Origin: AC-32 sp963717725
Lineage (GTDB): Bacteria > Actinomycetota > Thermoleophilia > Gaiellales > Gaiellaceae
Direction of reading: 5' to 3'
NCBI GenBank assembly: GCA_963717725.1
Contig: CAVQWS010000003.1
Location: forward strand, 372,001 to 436,000
DNA length: 64,000 nucleotides
Below the pieces are notes generated by a model. The model made no database searches. It was not told the origin of the DNA and saw only the letters and a list, made by a program, of their open reading frames with translations. Made by a program: the position numbers and the translations under genes. This document shows positions 1-8,276 of this stretch, in pieces. Position 1 is the first letter of the stretch; the number at the start of each line of letters is the position of its first letter.

Positions 1-597
1 CTCTTCCTCGCGCGTGACGCGGACCTGGTCGCCGTCGAGCACAAACGCGGAGATGCCCTTCGCGCCGGGCGTGTCCTGGTCGGTGCGCGCGAACAGCAGC
101 ACGGTGCCGCCGAAGCCGCCATTCGTGATCCACTGCTTCGTCCCGGTGATCGTCCAGCCCTCGCCGTCCGCGACCGCGGCCGTGCGCAGCGAGCCGGCAT
201 CCGAACCGGCCTCGGGCTCGGTCAGCGCGAACGCGCCGATCGCCTCGCCGCGCGCGAGCGGGGGCACGAAGCGGCTGCGCTGCTCGTCGCTGCCGAAACC
301 GAGGATCGGCAGCGTGACCGCGCTCGTGTGCACTGCGACTGTCACCCCCACGCCCGCGTCCGCGCGCGAGAGCTCCTCCAGCACGAGGATGTACGAGAGG
401 AAGTCCGCACCGGCGCCGCCGTACTCCTCCGGGATGCAGACGCCCATGAAGCCGAGCTCGGCCAGCTTGCCGAAGAGCTCGCGCGGGAAGCCGTGTCCCC
501 GGTCCCACTCGGCGGCGTTCGGCTCGATCTCCGCCTGCGCGAACTCCCGCGCCAGCGCCTGGATCTCCCGCTGGTCGGCGGAAAGCTCGAAGTCCAT
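1..597 (-). CDS. Acyl-CoA dehydrogenase, N-terminal part (runs off window)
   Basis: The 199 visible residues begin MDFELSADQREIQALAREF and show the acyl-CoA dehydrogenase N-terminal helical domain followed by the start of the middle beta domain (FALTEPEAGSDAGS, then TGTKQWITNGG). These are the FAD- and substrate-binding motifs of the family, which oxidises acyl-CoA to trans-2-enoyl-CoA with electrons passed to ETF. The catalytic Glu would lie in the missing C-terminal half. It is transcribed away from the Rieske gene with almost no intergenic space. Substrate chain length cannot be judged. The thiolase and 3-hydroxyacyl-CoA dehydrogenase genes at 3.2-5.2 kb on the same strand would fit the same beta-oxidation pathway. 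Confidence 0.93.
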   Translation of the reverse strand, partial: MDFELSADQREIQALAREFAQAEIEPNAAEWDRGHGFPRELFGKLAELGFMGVCIPEEYGGAGADFLSYILVLEELSRADAGVGVTVAVHTSAVTLPILGFGSDEQRSRFVPPLARGEAIGAFALTEPEAGSDAGSLRTAAVADGEGWTITGTKQWITNGGFGGTVLLFARTDQDTPGAKGISAFVLDGDQVRVTREEE

Positions 598-615
598 CGG
601 GCCGCGAGTATAGTC

Positions 616-1650
616 GTGGCCGGTTTGGCTTCCGGGACTGCGCAGGGCACGCTGCCGTGGAGCTGGTACTCGGACACCGAGCAGCTGCGACGGGAGCAGG
701 AGCGGATCTTCAGGCACGGCTGGCAGTACGCCGGTCCGGCCGAGCACGCCGCCGAAGCGGGTGACTTCTTCACCTGTAGCGTCGGCGATGTGCCCGTCGT
801 GGTCACGCGCGATCGCGACGGCGAGCTGCACGCCCTGTTGAACGTCTGCCGCCACCGCGGCTCGCTCGTCGCGCAGGGCCGAGGCAACCGCGCGACGCTG
901 CAGTGCCCCTACCACGCCTGGACCTACGAGCTCGACGGCCGGCTGCGCTCGGCACCACGCGGCCCGGAGCTCGAGCTCGACGGCATCTGCCTGCGCGAGC
1001 TGGCGGTCGAAGCCTGGGGGCCGCTGCTGTTCGTCCACCCCGAGGCCGAGCCGCCGCCACTGGCGGACACCCTTGGCCCGCTGCCGGAGCTGCTGGCGAG
1101 TGGCGGGATCGAGCTCGACCTGCTGCGCGTCCGCCGCCGCTCCGAGTTCGAGCTCGCCTGTAACTGGAAGATCGCCGTCGAGAACTACCTCGAGTGCTAC
1201 CACTGCGCCGTGGCGCACCCCGGCTTCAGCCAAGTCGTCGACGTCTCGCCCGGCGCATACAAGCTCGAGACCCACGCGCTCGGCTCGAGCCAGTTCGGCC
1301 CCAGCCGCAACGGCGGCGGGCCCGTCGAAGGACAGTTCCACTGGCTCTGGCCGGCGACGAAGGTCTACGCGCTGCCCGGCCCCCCGAACCTCGCGGCCGG
1401 GCCTGTCGCGCCGCTCGGCGCCGAGCGGACAAGGGGCTTCCTCGACTACTTCTTCCCCGAGGAGGTCACGGACGCGGAGGTCGAGGAGCTGCTCGCCTTC
1501 GACGACCAGGTCGGGCTCGAGGACCGCGCGCTCGTCGAGTCGGTCCAGGCAGGCGTCCGCTCCGGGCTGCTCGACGAGGGCCGTCTCTTGCCCGAGAGCG
1601 AGAAGCTGCTGGCCCATTTCCAGTCGCTCGTGCGAGAGGCACTCGCCTGA
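616..1650 (+). CDS. Rieske [2Fe-2S] aromatic-ring-hydroxylating dioxygenase, alpha subunit
   Basis: A protein of about 344 residues. An N-terminal Rieske domain carries the pair CRHRGS and CPYHAW for the [2Fe-2S] cluster. A C-terminal catalytic domain carries NWKIAVENYLECYHCAVAHPGF-type residues (positions 1162-1227), which hold the two His and the bridging Asp/Glu of the mononuclear iron site. Enzymes of this family use NAD(P)H-derived electrons to hydroxylate or demethylate aromatic or quaternary-amine substrates; the substrate here is unknown. The start is uncertain: GTG at 616 or TTG at 625 are the only sensible choices, and no Shine-Dalgarno fits, so the message may be leaderless. An ORF reading further upstream on this strand is antisense to the acyl-CoA dehydrogenase and was ignored. 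Confidence 0.88.
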   Translation: MAGLASGTAQGTLPWSWYSDTEQLRREQERIFRHGWQYAGPAEHAAEAGDFFTCSVGDVPVVVTRDRDGELHALLNVCRHRGSLVAQGRGNRATLQCPYHAWTYELDGRLRSAPRGPELELDGICLRELAVEAWGPLLFVHPEAEPPPLADTLGPLPELLASGGIELDLLRVRRRSEFELACNWKIAVENYLECYHCAVAHPGFSQVVDVSPGAYKLETHALGSSQFGPSRNGGGPVEGQFHWLWPATKVYALPGPPNLAAGPVAPLGAERTRGFLDYFFPEEVTDAEVEELLAFDDQVGLEDRALVESVQAGVRSGLLDEGRLLPESEKLLAHFQSLVREALA

Positions 1651-1664
1651 GAGCCGGCCTGCTG

Positions 1665-2078
1665 ATGATTGCGCTCGTGCTCGCCGCCGGTTGCGGCGGA
1701 GGCCAGCCCTCGACCCAGAGCGTCGTCCGTGCCTGGAGCCAGGCCCTGAACGCGGAGGACAACAAGCGCGCTGCCGACCTGTTCGCGCCGGGCGCCGAGG
1801 TCGTGCAGGGCCCGACCGTCATCCGGCTGCGCACGCACGCCGAAGCGGAGGCCTGGAACTCGTCGCTGCCCTGCTCCGGGCAGATCGTCAAGATCAAGAG
1901 CCACGGCCAGACGGTGCGGGCGACCTTCAGGCTCGGCGACCGGCAGCACAGCCGCTGCGACGGGCCCGGCGATCTCGCGACGGCGATCTTCCGCGTGGTG
2001 AAGGGGAAGATCGTGCTCTGGCACCAGGCCGAGACGAGCGCGCTCGTCCTGCCGCCGCCGCCGACCTCGTCGGCCTAG
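1665..2078 (+). CDS. Small lipoprotein, SnoaL/NTF2-like
   Basis: A 137-residue protein beginning MIALVLAAGCGGG. The short hydrophobic start ends in a lipobox (LAAGC), so it should be a lipid-anchored exported protein. The mature part (VVRAWSQALNAEDNKRAADLFAPGAEVVQ and on) has the start of an NTF2/SnoaL cone fold and two Cys (SLPCSG, HSRCDG) that could form a disulfide. No catalytic function can be assigned. It follows the Rieske gene by 14 bases and ends inside the stop region of the convergent HD-GYP gene. Confidence 0.7.
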   Translation: MIALVLAAGCGGGQPSTQSVVRAWSQALNAEDNKRAADLFAPGAEVVQGPTVIRLRTHAEAEAWNSSLPCSGQIVKIKSHGQTVRATFRLGDRQHSRCDGPGDLATAIFRVVKGKIVLWHQAETSALVLPPPPTSSA

Positions 2079-3154
2079 GCGACGAGCGCCGCTTCTTCGA
2101 GCTGGCGCCGGATGCGGCGCAGCGAGCGCTCGCGCGACCGGAACGCCTCGACCACGGCCGGGTCGAACTGCCGCCCCGCCTGCAGCTCGAGCTCGCGGCC
2201 GGCGGCAGCCCAGCTCATCGCGCGGCGGTACGGCCGGTCGCTCGTCATCGCGTCGAGCGCGTCGGCGACGGCGAAGATCCGGGCCGCGGGCGGGATCTCC
2301 TCGCCCGAACACCCGTCCGGGTAGCCGCGGCCGTCCCAGCGCTCGTGATGCGAGCGAACGACCTCGAGCCCCGAGCCGCGCAGGAAGGAGACGCCGCGCA
2401 GGAGCTGCTCGCCGAGCACCGTGTGGGTCTCCATCAGCCGGCGCTCGGTGGAGGTCAGCGGCCCCGGCTTCTGCAGGATCCGGTCGGGAATCCCGATCTT
2501 GCCGACGTCGTGGAGCATGAAGCCGTAGGCGACGGATTCGTCCTCGACGACCTCGGGCGCCACGACCTTGGCCAGCTCGACCGCATAGCGATGCACGCGC
2601 TGTGAGTGCTCGCCGGTCCCGTGATCCTTCGACTCGAGCGCACTGGCGAGCGCGGTCACCGTCTCGTGGTAGGCGTTCTCCAGCAGCCGCCGCTGGCCGC
2701 GCTCGACCTCGAGCAGGCGCCGAAGGTCGCGGGCGTAGAGCAGGTGCTGTTCGTCGGGCTTTCGCTTGCCGGTCGCACGGAACGGAGTCGCGTGCAGGCC
2801 CGCCGCGACCCGCTCGACCACGGCGAGCAGCTCGAGCGGGCTGAAGGGCTTCAGCAGCAGGGCGTCGGCGCCGACCTCGCGCGCCGTCGCCTCGGTCGCG
2901 ACGTCCGAGCCGGTCAGCAGCACGATCGGGATGTCGCGCGTTCGAGGCGCGGCCTTCAGCAGAGCGCACAGCGCCGTGCCGTTGAGACCAGGCATGACGA
3001 CGTCCATCACGATCGCGTCCGGGCGCGCGGTGTTGATCCGCTCCTGGGCCTCGACGGCGTTGGCGGCCTCGTCGACTTCCACGTCGACAGCCTCGAACGT
3101 CGTGCGAAGCAGTGCGCGAAGTGCGTTGTCGTCGTCGACCAGCAAGAGGCGCAA
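2075..3154 (-). CDS. Response regulator with HD-GYP phosphodiesterase domain
   Basis: A 359-residue protein with an N-terminal receiver domain (acidic pocket LVDDDN, phospho-acceptor Asp51 in VMDVVMPG, Lys102) and a C-terminal HD-GYP domain. The HD pair is at 215-216 in HDVGKIGIPD, and the signature HHERWDGRGYP is at 269-279. The family hydrolyses cyclic di-GMP and switches with receiver phosphorylation. The start is TTG at 3154, preceded by GGAGG at good spacing. No histidine kinase is adjacent, so the partner is an orphan elsewhere. It overlaps the convergent lipoprotein gene by four bases. Confidence 0.92.
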   Translation of the reverse strand: MRLLLVDDDNALRALLRTTFEAVDVEVDEAANAVEAQERINTARPDAIVMDVVMPGLNGTALCALLKAAPRTRDIPIVLLTGSDVATEATAREVGADALLLKPFSPLELLAVVERVAAGLHATPFRATGKRKPDEQHLLYARDLRRLLEVERGQRRLLENAYHETVTALASALESKDHGTGEHSQRVHRYAVELAKVVAPEVVEDESVAYGFMLHDVGKIGIPDRILQKPGPLTSTERRLMETHTVLGEQLLRGVSFLRGSGLEVVRSHHERWDGRGYPDGCSGEEIPPAARIFAVADALDAMTSDRPYRRAMSWAAAGRELELQAGRQFDPAVVEAFRSRERSLRRIRRQLEEAALVA

Positions 3155-3198
3155 GTCCGACCTCCTCGGGGGTTCCGGCTCGACTTTTCAGCCGTTGT

Positions 3199-4032
3199 CT
3201 ACGAATAGATGTAGAAACCGGTGCCAGACTTGCGGCCCAATTTGCCTGCACTTACCAACTCTGTGAGCAGCGGGCAGGGCTCGTAACGGTCGTTGTCGAG
3301 GCCGTCGCGGAGGACTTCCATGATCGCGACGCAGGTGTCGAGGCCGATCAGGTCGGCGAGCGCGAGCGGTCCCAGCGGGTGCGCGAAGCCAAGCTTGGCG
3401 ATCGTGTCGATCGCCTCCGCCTCGGCGACACCGTCGTGCAGCGCCCAGACAGCTTCGTTGATGAAGGGCATCAGGATCCGGTTCGAGACGAAGCCGGGGA
3501 AGTCGTTCGCGACCGCCGGCGTCTTCCCGAGCTCGACCGCGAGCTCGGTGATCGACTCGGCCGTCTCGTCCGAGGTCTCCTTGCCGCGAACGACCTCGAC
3601 GAGCTTTAGCACCGGGACGGGGTTGAAGAAGTGCATGCCGATCACGCGGTCGGGCCGCCGCGTCGACGCGGCCAGGGTCGAGATCGGAATGGAGGACGTG
3701 TTCGAGGCGAGCACGGCCTCCGGCGGCAGCGTCTGGTCGGCGCGCCGGAAGACGTCCTCCTTGACCGCCGCGTCCTCGACCACCGCCTCGACCATCAAGT
3801 CGGCAGGCACGAGCTCGTCCACCGGCGTGACCCGCGCGAGCACCTCGTCCGGGGCGGGGCCGCCCTTCTCGGCGAGCTTGGCCAGGCTCTTGCGCATCGC
3901 GTCGAGCCCCCGATCGACGGCGCCGGGCGCGGCGTCGTAGAGCGAGACCCGCCGCCCTGAGGCGGCCATCACCTGTGCGATCCCGCCGCCCATCTGGCCG
4001 GCGCCGACGACGAGCACATGCTCGAACCGCAC
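3199..4032 (-). CDS. 3-hydroxybutyryl-CoA (3-hydroxyacyl-CoA) dehydrogenase
   Basis: A 277-residue single-domain-pair enzyme, the usual length for stand-alone 3-hydroxybutyryl-CoA dehydrogenases. The Rossmann motif VVGAGQMGGGIAQ sits at the N-terminus and the family signature IGMHFFNPVPVLKLVEVV is in the middle. The C-terminal dimerisation domain contains FVSNRILMPFINEA. It reduces acetoacetyl-CoA or oxidises 3-hydroxyacyl-CoA with NAD(P). The GTG start overlaps the thiolase stop (TAGTG), so the two are translationally coupled. A role in beta-oxidation, or in butyrate/PHB-type carbon flow, is inferred from the pairing. Confidence 0.93.
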   Translation of the reverse strand: MRFEHVLVVGAGQMGGGIAQVMAASGRRVSLYDAAPGAVDRGLDAMRKSLAKLAEKGGPAPDEVLARVTPVDELVPADLMVEAVVEDAAVKEDVFRRADQTLPPEAVLASNTSSIPISTLAASTRRPDRVIGMHFFNPVPVLKLVEVVRGKETSDETAESITELAVELGKTPAVANDFPGFVSNRILMPFINEAVWALHDGVAEAEAIDTIAKLGFAHPLGPLALADLIGLDTCVAIMEVLRDGLDNDRYEPCPLLTELVSAGKLGRKSGTGFYIYS

Positions 4033-5183
4033 TAGACCTCCAGGAGCAGCGCGTCGCCCTGGCCGCCGCCGGAGCAGATCGCGGCGAGGCCGAGGCCGCC
4101 GCCGTTGCGGTTCAGCTCGTGGATCATCGTCGCCAGGATGCGCGCGCCGGAGGCGCCGATCGGATGGCCCAGCGCGACCGCGCCGCCGTTCACGTTCACC
4201 GTCTCCGGGTCGGCGCCGAGCAGCTTCGCCGAGTTGAGCACGACCGACGAGAAGGCCTCGTTCAGCTCGACCCGCTCGACGTCGTCGATCGTCTTGCCCG
4301 CCTTCTCGAGCGCGATCGCTCCGGCCTTGGCGGGCGTGCGGGCCAGGTAGGCGAACTCGTCGGCGACATAGCCCTGCGCGACGATCGTCGCCAGCACCTC
4401 GAGCCCGCGCTTCTCGGCGAACTCCTCGCTCGTGACGACGAGTGCGGCCGCGCCGTCATTGACGCCGGGCGCGTTGCCGGCGGTGGTCGTGCCTTCGGGG
4501 TCGAAGACGGGCTTCAGCCTCGCGAGCTTCTCGAGCGAGGTGTCGCGCCGCGGCCCCTCGTCGACGGCGAAGTCGCCAACCGGCACGATCTCGGACTCGA
4601 AGCGGCCCTCGTCGATCGCCTTCACCGCGCGCTCGTGCGAGCGCAGCGCCCATTCGTCCTGTTCCTCGCGCGAGATGCCGAGCTCCCGCGCGACGAACGA
4701 CGCCTGCTCGACCATGTGCTTGCTGTCGAACGTCGAGGTCAGTCCGTCGTGGGTCATCAGGTCGATCAGCGTGCCGTCGCCGAGCCGGTAGCCGAAGCGC
4801 GCCTTCTTGAGGATGTACGGCGCGTTCGACATCGACTCCATCCCGCCCGCGACCACGACCTGGACGTCTCCGGCGCGGATCATCTGGTCGGCGATCTCGA
4901 CCGCGCGGAGCGAGGACGCGCAGACCTTGTTGATCGTGTCCGAGGGCAGCTCGACCGGCAGCCCCGCGCCGACCGTTGCCTGGCGCGAGGGCGCCTGGCC
5001 CACGCCGCCCTGCAGTACCTGGCCCATGACCGCGTACTCGACCTCCTCGTCCTCGACCCCGGCGCGGTCGAGCGCGCCGCGGATCACGATCGCGCCGAGC
5101 TCGGTCGCCTCGTAACCGGCCAGGGCGCCGCCCAGCTTGCCGAACGGCGTGCGGACAGCGGAGACGATCACGGAACGGGACAT
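4032..5183 (-). CDS. Acetyl-CoA acetyltransferase (thiolase)
   Basis: A 383-residue thiolase. The acylated Cys is in INKVCASSLRA, the His is in ALGHPIGASGARI, and the second Cys is in AAICSGGGQGDA. This is the full catalytic set for condensing two acetyl-CoA or cleaving 3-ketoacyl-CoA. ATG at 5183 is chosen because MSRSVIVSAVRTPFGK is the normal N-terminus; the 29 upstream codons overlap the peptidase gene and do not resemble thiolase. It is coupled to the downstream dehydrogenase and lies 10 bases after the M42 peptidase stop on the same strand. Confidence 0.95.
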   Translation of the reverse strand: MSRSVIVSAVRTPFGKLGGALAGYEATELGAIVIRGALDRAGVEDEEVEYAVMGQVLQGGVGQAPSRQATVGAGLPVELPSDTINKVCASSLRAVEIADQMIRAGDVQVVVAGGMESMSNAPYILKKARFGYRLGDGTLIDLMTHDGLTSTFDSKHMVEQASFVARELGISREEQDEWALRSHERAVKAIDEGRFESEIVPVGDFAVDEGPRRDTSLEKLARLKPVFDPEGTTTAGNAPGVNDGAAALVVTSEEFAEKRGLEVLATIVAQGYVADEFAYLARTPAKAGAIALEKAGKTIDDVERVELNEAFSSVVLNSAKLLGADPETVNVNGGAVALGHPIGASGARILATMIHELNRNGGGLGLAAICSGGGQGDALLLEV

Positions 5184-5193
5184 CGGAAAAACC

Positions 5194-6252
5194 CTAGCGA
5201 GTGAAGTCGAGGCCGGGCTCGAGCCGCTGTGCGAAGGCCGCGACGAGCCGGATCGTGGCCTCGACATCATCCAGCGAGACGACCTCGCCGGGCGTGTGGA
5301 TGTACCGCGTGGCGAGCGAGATCAGGCCCGTCGCGACCCCGGCGCGGCTCGCGTAGGCGGCATCCATGTCGGTGTGCGTGTCGCCGGCCGAGACGTTGAC
5401 CGTGTAGCCGATTCCCTCCGCCTCGGCCGTCTCGACGAGCAGCTCGAAGACCTTCGGGTTGATCGTCGAGCCGCGGTTAACGATCGGGCCGCCGCCGAGC
5501 TTCGCCTCGCCGTCGAGCTTCGGATCGCCGTCCGGGATGTCGGTGGCGCCGGTCACGTCCACGGCGAGCGCGACCTTCGGGTCGAGCGCGAAGACGCTGG
5601 TGCGCGCGCCGCCGAAGTCGCCGACCTCCTCCTGCACAGCCGCGACCGCCGCCACGTCACCCGGAGCGCCGCCGGCCTCGGCGACCTTGCGCGCGGCCTC
5701 GAGCGCGACGTAGGCGCCGAGCCGGTTGTCGAGCGAGCGCGAGGCCAGCCGCCCACCGACGAGCTCGGCTGGCTCCGTCGCGAGCACGGCGACGTCGCCG
5801 ATCTGCAGGCGGCCGAGCGCGTCGTCGCGGTCGTGCGCGCCGATGTCGATGTGCAGGTCCTCGAGCTCGAGCGGTTCCGGCTTCTCGCCGGGCTTCAAGC
5901 GCTTTCCCCCCTTGCGCCCGATCACGCCGGGGACCGCCCCGCCCTTCGTGGCCACCTCGACGCGCTGGCCGTGGAGGACGTCCATCCTGGTGCCACCGAC
6001 TGTCAGGAAGAAGACGAAGCCCTCGTCGTCGACGTGCGTCACCATCAGGCCGATCTCGTCGATGTGGCCGAGGACGACGAGCAGCGGACCGTCGCTCGTG
6101 CCGGGCACGCGCGCGACCGACGAGCCCATCGCGTCGCTCGTCACCGTGGCGAAGCCTCCGGCGGCCTCGCGCCAGACCGCCGCGGCGGCAGTCTCGTAGC
6201 CGGAGGGGCCGGGTGCGGTCAGGAGCTTGCGCAGGAGCTCTGGAACTGCCAC
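5194..6252 (-). CDS. M42 family metallopeptidase (glutamyl aminopeptidase / FrvX-like)
   Basis: A 352-residue cytosolic di-zinc aminopeptidase of the M42 family. Visible metal and catalytic motifs are LGHIDEIG (first metal His and Asp), LDNRLGAY (bridging Asp), and AVQEEVGDFGGA (general base Glu and metal Glu). AVDVTGATD and a late TRYIHTPGEVVS His complete the site. Members form tetrahedral dodecamers and trim N-terminal residues from peptides. It is first in the strand-minus run with thiolase and hydroxyacyl-CoA dehydrogenase, with 10 bases between. A metabolic link is not obvious. Confidence 0.92.
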   Translation of the reverse strand: MAVPELLRKLLTAPGPSGYETAAAAVWREAAGGFATVTSDAMGSSVARVPGTSDGPLLVVLGHIDEIGLMVTHVDDEGFVFFLTVGGTRMDVLHGQRVEVATKGGAVPGVIGRKGGKRLKPGEKPEPLELEDLHIDIGAHDRDDALGRLQIGDVAVLATEPAELVGGRLASRSLDNRLGAYVALEAARKVAEAGGAPGDVAAVAAVQEEVGDFGGARTSVFALDPKVALAVDVTGATDIPDGDPKLDGEAKLGGGPIVNRGSTINPKVFELLVETAEAEGIGYTVNVSAGDTHTDMDAAYASRAGVATGLISLATRYIHTPGEVVSLDDVEATIRLVAAFAQRLEPGLDFTR

Positions 6253-6325
6253 GCGTGGAGCCTATGTGGCCGTTTGCCGTTCCTGTAGCCGGGAAGCGAC
6301 AGCAGACCGACGAAAGGAGCAAGAC

Positions 6326-6871
6326 GTGCCCACGTGGGGATGGATCGTGATTGCGATCGCCGCCGTCGTAGTCCTGGCCGCGATCGCGTGGAGCGCCTAC
6401 AACAACCGGCGCCGCAAGGGGCTACAGGATCGCTTCGGCAGCGAGTACGACCGCACCGTCGCCGACGCGCCGAGCCGGCGCGAGGCCGAGTCCGACCTGG
6501 CCGAGCGGCAGAAGCGGCGCGAAGAGCTCGAGGTTCGGCCGCTGGAGCAGGACGCCCGCGACCGGTACGCGAGCGAATGGCACAACACCCAGGCGAAGTT
6601 CGTGGACGACCCGGAAGGCGCCGTTACCGACGCCGACCGCCTGATCCAGCAGGTGATGCGCGACCGCGGCTATCCCGTCGAGGACTTCGACCAGCGTGCA
6701 TCGGACCTCTCGGTCGACCATCCCGAGGTGATCTCGAACTACCGGGCCGCCCACGGGATCTCGATCGCGAACGAGCGCGGCAGCGCCTCGACCGAGGATT
6801 TGCGCACGGCGATGGTCCACTACCGCGCGCTGTTCGAGGAGCTGCTCGAGACCGAGCCGGCGCACACCTGA
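6326..6871 (+). CDS. Single-pass membrane protein of unknown function
   Basis: A 181-residue protein. The N-terminus PTWGWIVIAIAAVVVLAAIA is a transmembrane segment, followed by a basic stop-transfer stretch (NNRRRKG) and a charged, probably helical cytosolic domain rich in Arg and Glu. GTG at 6326 is chosen because AAAGGAG lies eight bases upstream and the membrane segment starts right after. I do not recognise a named family. It is immediately upstream of the trp promoter and is probably a separate unit. Confidence 0.72.
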   Translation: MPTWGWIVIAIAAVVVLAAIAWSAYNNRRRKGLQDRFGSEYDRTVADAPSRREAESDLAERQKRREELEVRPLEQDARDRYASEWHNTQAKFVDDPEGAVTDADRLIQQVMRDRGYPVEDFDQRASDLSVDHPEVISNYRAAHGISIANERGSASTEDLRTAMVHYRALFEELLETEPAHT

Positions 6872-6874
6872 CGC

Positions 6875-6903
6875 TTGACGCCCGGCCCCGGGTGCGTCTA
6901 CTT
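6875..6903 (+). promoter_or_regulatory. Candidate trp operon promoter
   Basis: TTGACG at 6875-6880, then 17 bases, then CTACTT at 6898-6903 (or TCTACT one base earlier). The -35 matches the sigma-70 consensus at five of six positions; the -10 is weak. The predicted start site near 6909 would leave only two or three bases before the leader-peptide ATG, so that peptide may be read from a nearly leaderless transcript. Confidence 0.5.
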
Positions 6904-6911
6904 TGGGAGCG

Positions 6912-6977
6912 ATGACTCTCGCACCGCGCACCTGGGGCTGGGCCTGGCCGCACGAGCGGAGCGGGAGCGACGCCTGA
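6912..6977 (+). CDS. trpL: trp leader peptide (attenuator control)
   Basis: A 21-codon ORF, ATG to TGA, with three Trp codons clustered at codons 8, 10 and 12 (TWGWAW). This is directly upstream of trpE and of a terminator hairpin. Trp is normally about one residue in a hundred, so three in five codons is the hallmark of a ribosome-mediated tryptophan attenuator. Stalling on the Trp codons when charged tRNA-Trp is scarce would free the downstream RNA to form the antiterminator. GGGAG at 6905-6909 may act as ribosome-binding site, although it may lie at or before the transcript start. Confidence 0.88.
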   Translation: MTLAPRTWGWAWPHERSGSDA

Positions 6978-7040
6978 ACTGACCCTAGGCCCACAGCCCG
7001 TTCCGCTCGTAGACCTTCCGCATGGAGGGTCTTTTTGTTT
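6935..7040 (+). promoter_or_regulatory. trp attenuator: alternative RNA structures
   Basis: Region 1 covers the Trp codons and what follows. GGGCTG (6935-6940) pairs with CAGCCC (6994-6999), GGCCT (6941-6945) with AGGCC (6987-6991), and ACGAGCGGA (6952-6960) with TCCGCTCGT (7002-7010). If a ribosome stalls on the Trp codons these pairs cannot form. GACCCT (6981-6986) can then pair with AGGGTC (7026-7031), which is half of the terminator stem, giving antitermination. The pairings are read by eye; energies were not calculated. Confidence 0.75.
7011..7040 (+). terminator. trp attenuator terminator
   Basis: Stem AGACCTTCC (7011-7019) with GGAGGGTCT (7024-7032), one G-T wobble, a four-base loop, then TTTTGTTT. 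A textbook intrinsic terminator placed before trpE. The 3' arm also contains GGAGGG, the only good ribosome-binding site before trpE, so forming the hairpin would block both elongation and trpE translation. Confidence 0.85.
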
Positions 7041-7043
7041 GCC

Positions 7044-8276
7044 ATGAACGCACTCACCGTCATCTCAACCGACCTGCTCACCCCGCTCGGGGCCTACCTC
7101 CGGCTGCGCCAGGGCGGGAGTGCGAGCTTCCTGCTCGAGTCGGTCGAGAAGGGCCGGCTCGGGCGCCACTCGTTCGTCGGCTGCGGCTCGCGCCTGGTCT
7201 CGTTCGACGAGGCGGAGGCGTGCGGGCAGCCGGTCGTCGGCTACCTCGGCTACGAGCATGCGGCGTCCCTCGAGCCGACCGTGCCGGTGCCGGACGAGGG
7301 ACGCGACCTGCCCGAGAGCCGCTTCGTGATCGCCGACATGCTCGTCCGCTTCGACCACGGCCTCGGGATGGCGGAGGTGCTCTGCGGCGACGCAGCCGTC
7401 GTCTCGGAGCTGCTCGAGGGTCCGCAGCCTTCGGCCGAGCCGGGCTCGCGCACGCGGTCGGGCTCAACCCGCCGGCTGCCTTCGCGCCACCAGTACGAGC
7501 GCGCGGTCGTCAAGGCGAAGGAGCACATCCGCGCCGGAGACGCCTTCCAGGTAGTGCTCTCGCAGCGGGCCGAGCGGCCGACCTCGGCCAGCGCACTCGA
7601 GCTCTACCGCTCGCTGCGCCGGGTCAACCCGTCGCCCTATCTGTTCCTGCTGGAGCTCGACGGCTTGGCACTGGTCGGCTCCTCGCCCGAGACGCTGGTC
7701 AAGGCCGAAGGCCGCCGCGCGTCGCTGAACCCGATCGCGGGGACGACGCGGCCCGGCGACGGCGATGCGGAGCGGCTGCTTTCGTCCGAAAAGGACCGCG
7801 CCGAGCACGTGATGCTCGTCGACCTCGGCCGGAACGACCTCTCGCGCGCCTGCCGGCCGGGCACGGTGCGCGTGGCGCGCTTCCTCGAGCCGGAGCGCTT
7901 CTCGCACGTGACGCACCTGGTCTCCGAGGTCGTCGGCGAGCTCGAGCCGGAGGTCTCGCACTTCGACCTGCTGCGCGCCTGCTTCCCGGCCGGGACGGTC
8001 TCGGGCGCGCCGAAGGTGCGGGCGATGCAGCTGATCGCCGAGCTGGAGCAGTACCGGCGTGGGCCGTACGCCGGCGCGCTGCTCTACGCGCTCCCGGGCG
8101 AAGCGCTCGACGCGTGCATCGCGATCCGCACGGTCGTCCTGCACGACGGGGTCGCGCTGCTGCAGGCCGGTGCCGGGATCGTCGCCGACTCCGACCCGGC
8201 CGCCGAGCACGACGAGTGCCTGCGCAAGCTGGCCGCGCTCGAGATGGCGATCGAGCTGGCGGAGGCGCGAGGATGA
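7044..8276 (+). CDS. trpE: Anthranilate synthase component I
   Basis: A protein of about 410 residues, a little shorter than most TrpE (about 500) through a reduced N-terminal half. The chorismate-binding domain is intact: RHQYERAVVKAKEHIRAGDAFQ, LSSEKDRAEHVMLVDLGRND, and FPAGTVSGAPKVRAM. With TrpG it converts chorismate and glutamine to anthranilate. ATG 7044 is listed, but TTG at 7035 sits five bases from GGAGGG and may be the real start. It ends with an ATGA overlap into trpG. Expression is expected to follow the attenuator upstream. Confidence 0.93.
   Translation: MNALTVISTDLLTPLGAYLRLRQGGSASFLLESVEKGRLGRHSFVGCGSRLVSFDEAEACGQPVVGYLGYEHAASLEPTVPVPDEGRDLPESRFVIADMLVRFDHGLGMAEVLCGDAAVVSELLEGPQPSAEPGSRTRSGSTRRLPSRHQYERAVVKAKEHIRAGDAFQVVLSQRAERPTSASALELYRSLRRVNPSPYLFLLELDGLALVGSSPETLVKAEGRRASLNPIAGTTRPGDGDAERLLSSEKDRAEHVMLVDLGRNDLSRACRPGTVRVARFLEPERFSHVTHLVSEVVGELEPEVSHFDLLRACFPAGTVSGAPKVRAMQLIAELEQYRRGPYAGALLYALPGEALDACIAIRTVVLHDGVALLQAGAGIVADSDPAAEHDECLRKLAALEMAIELAEARG

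Noticed and set aside
1446..3251. A 601-codon minus-strand frame over the lipoprotein and HD-GYP region
   Set aside because: Low-complexity Arg-rich translation; the in-frame HD-GYP protein in another frame is clearly the gene.
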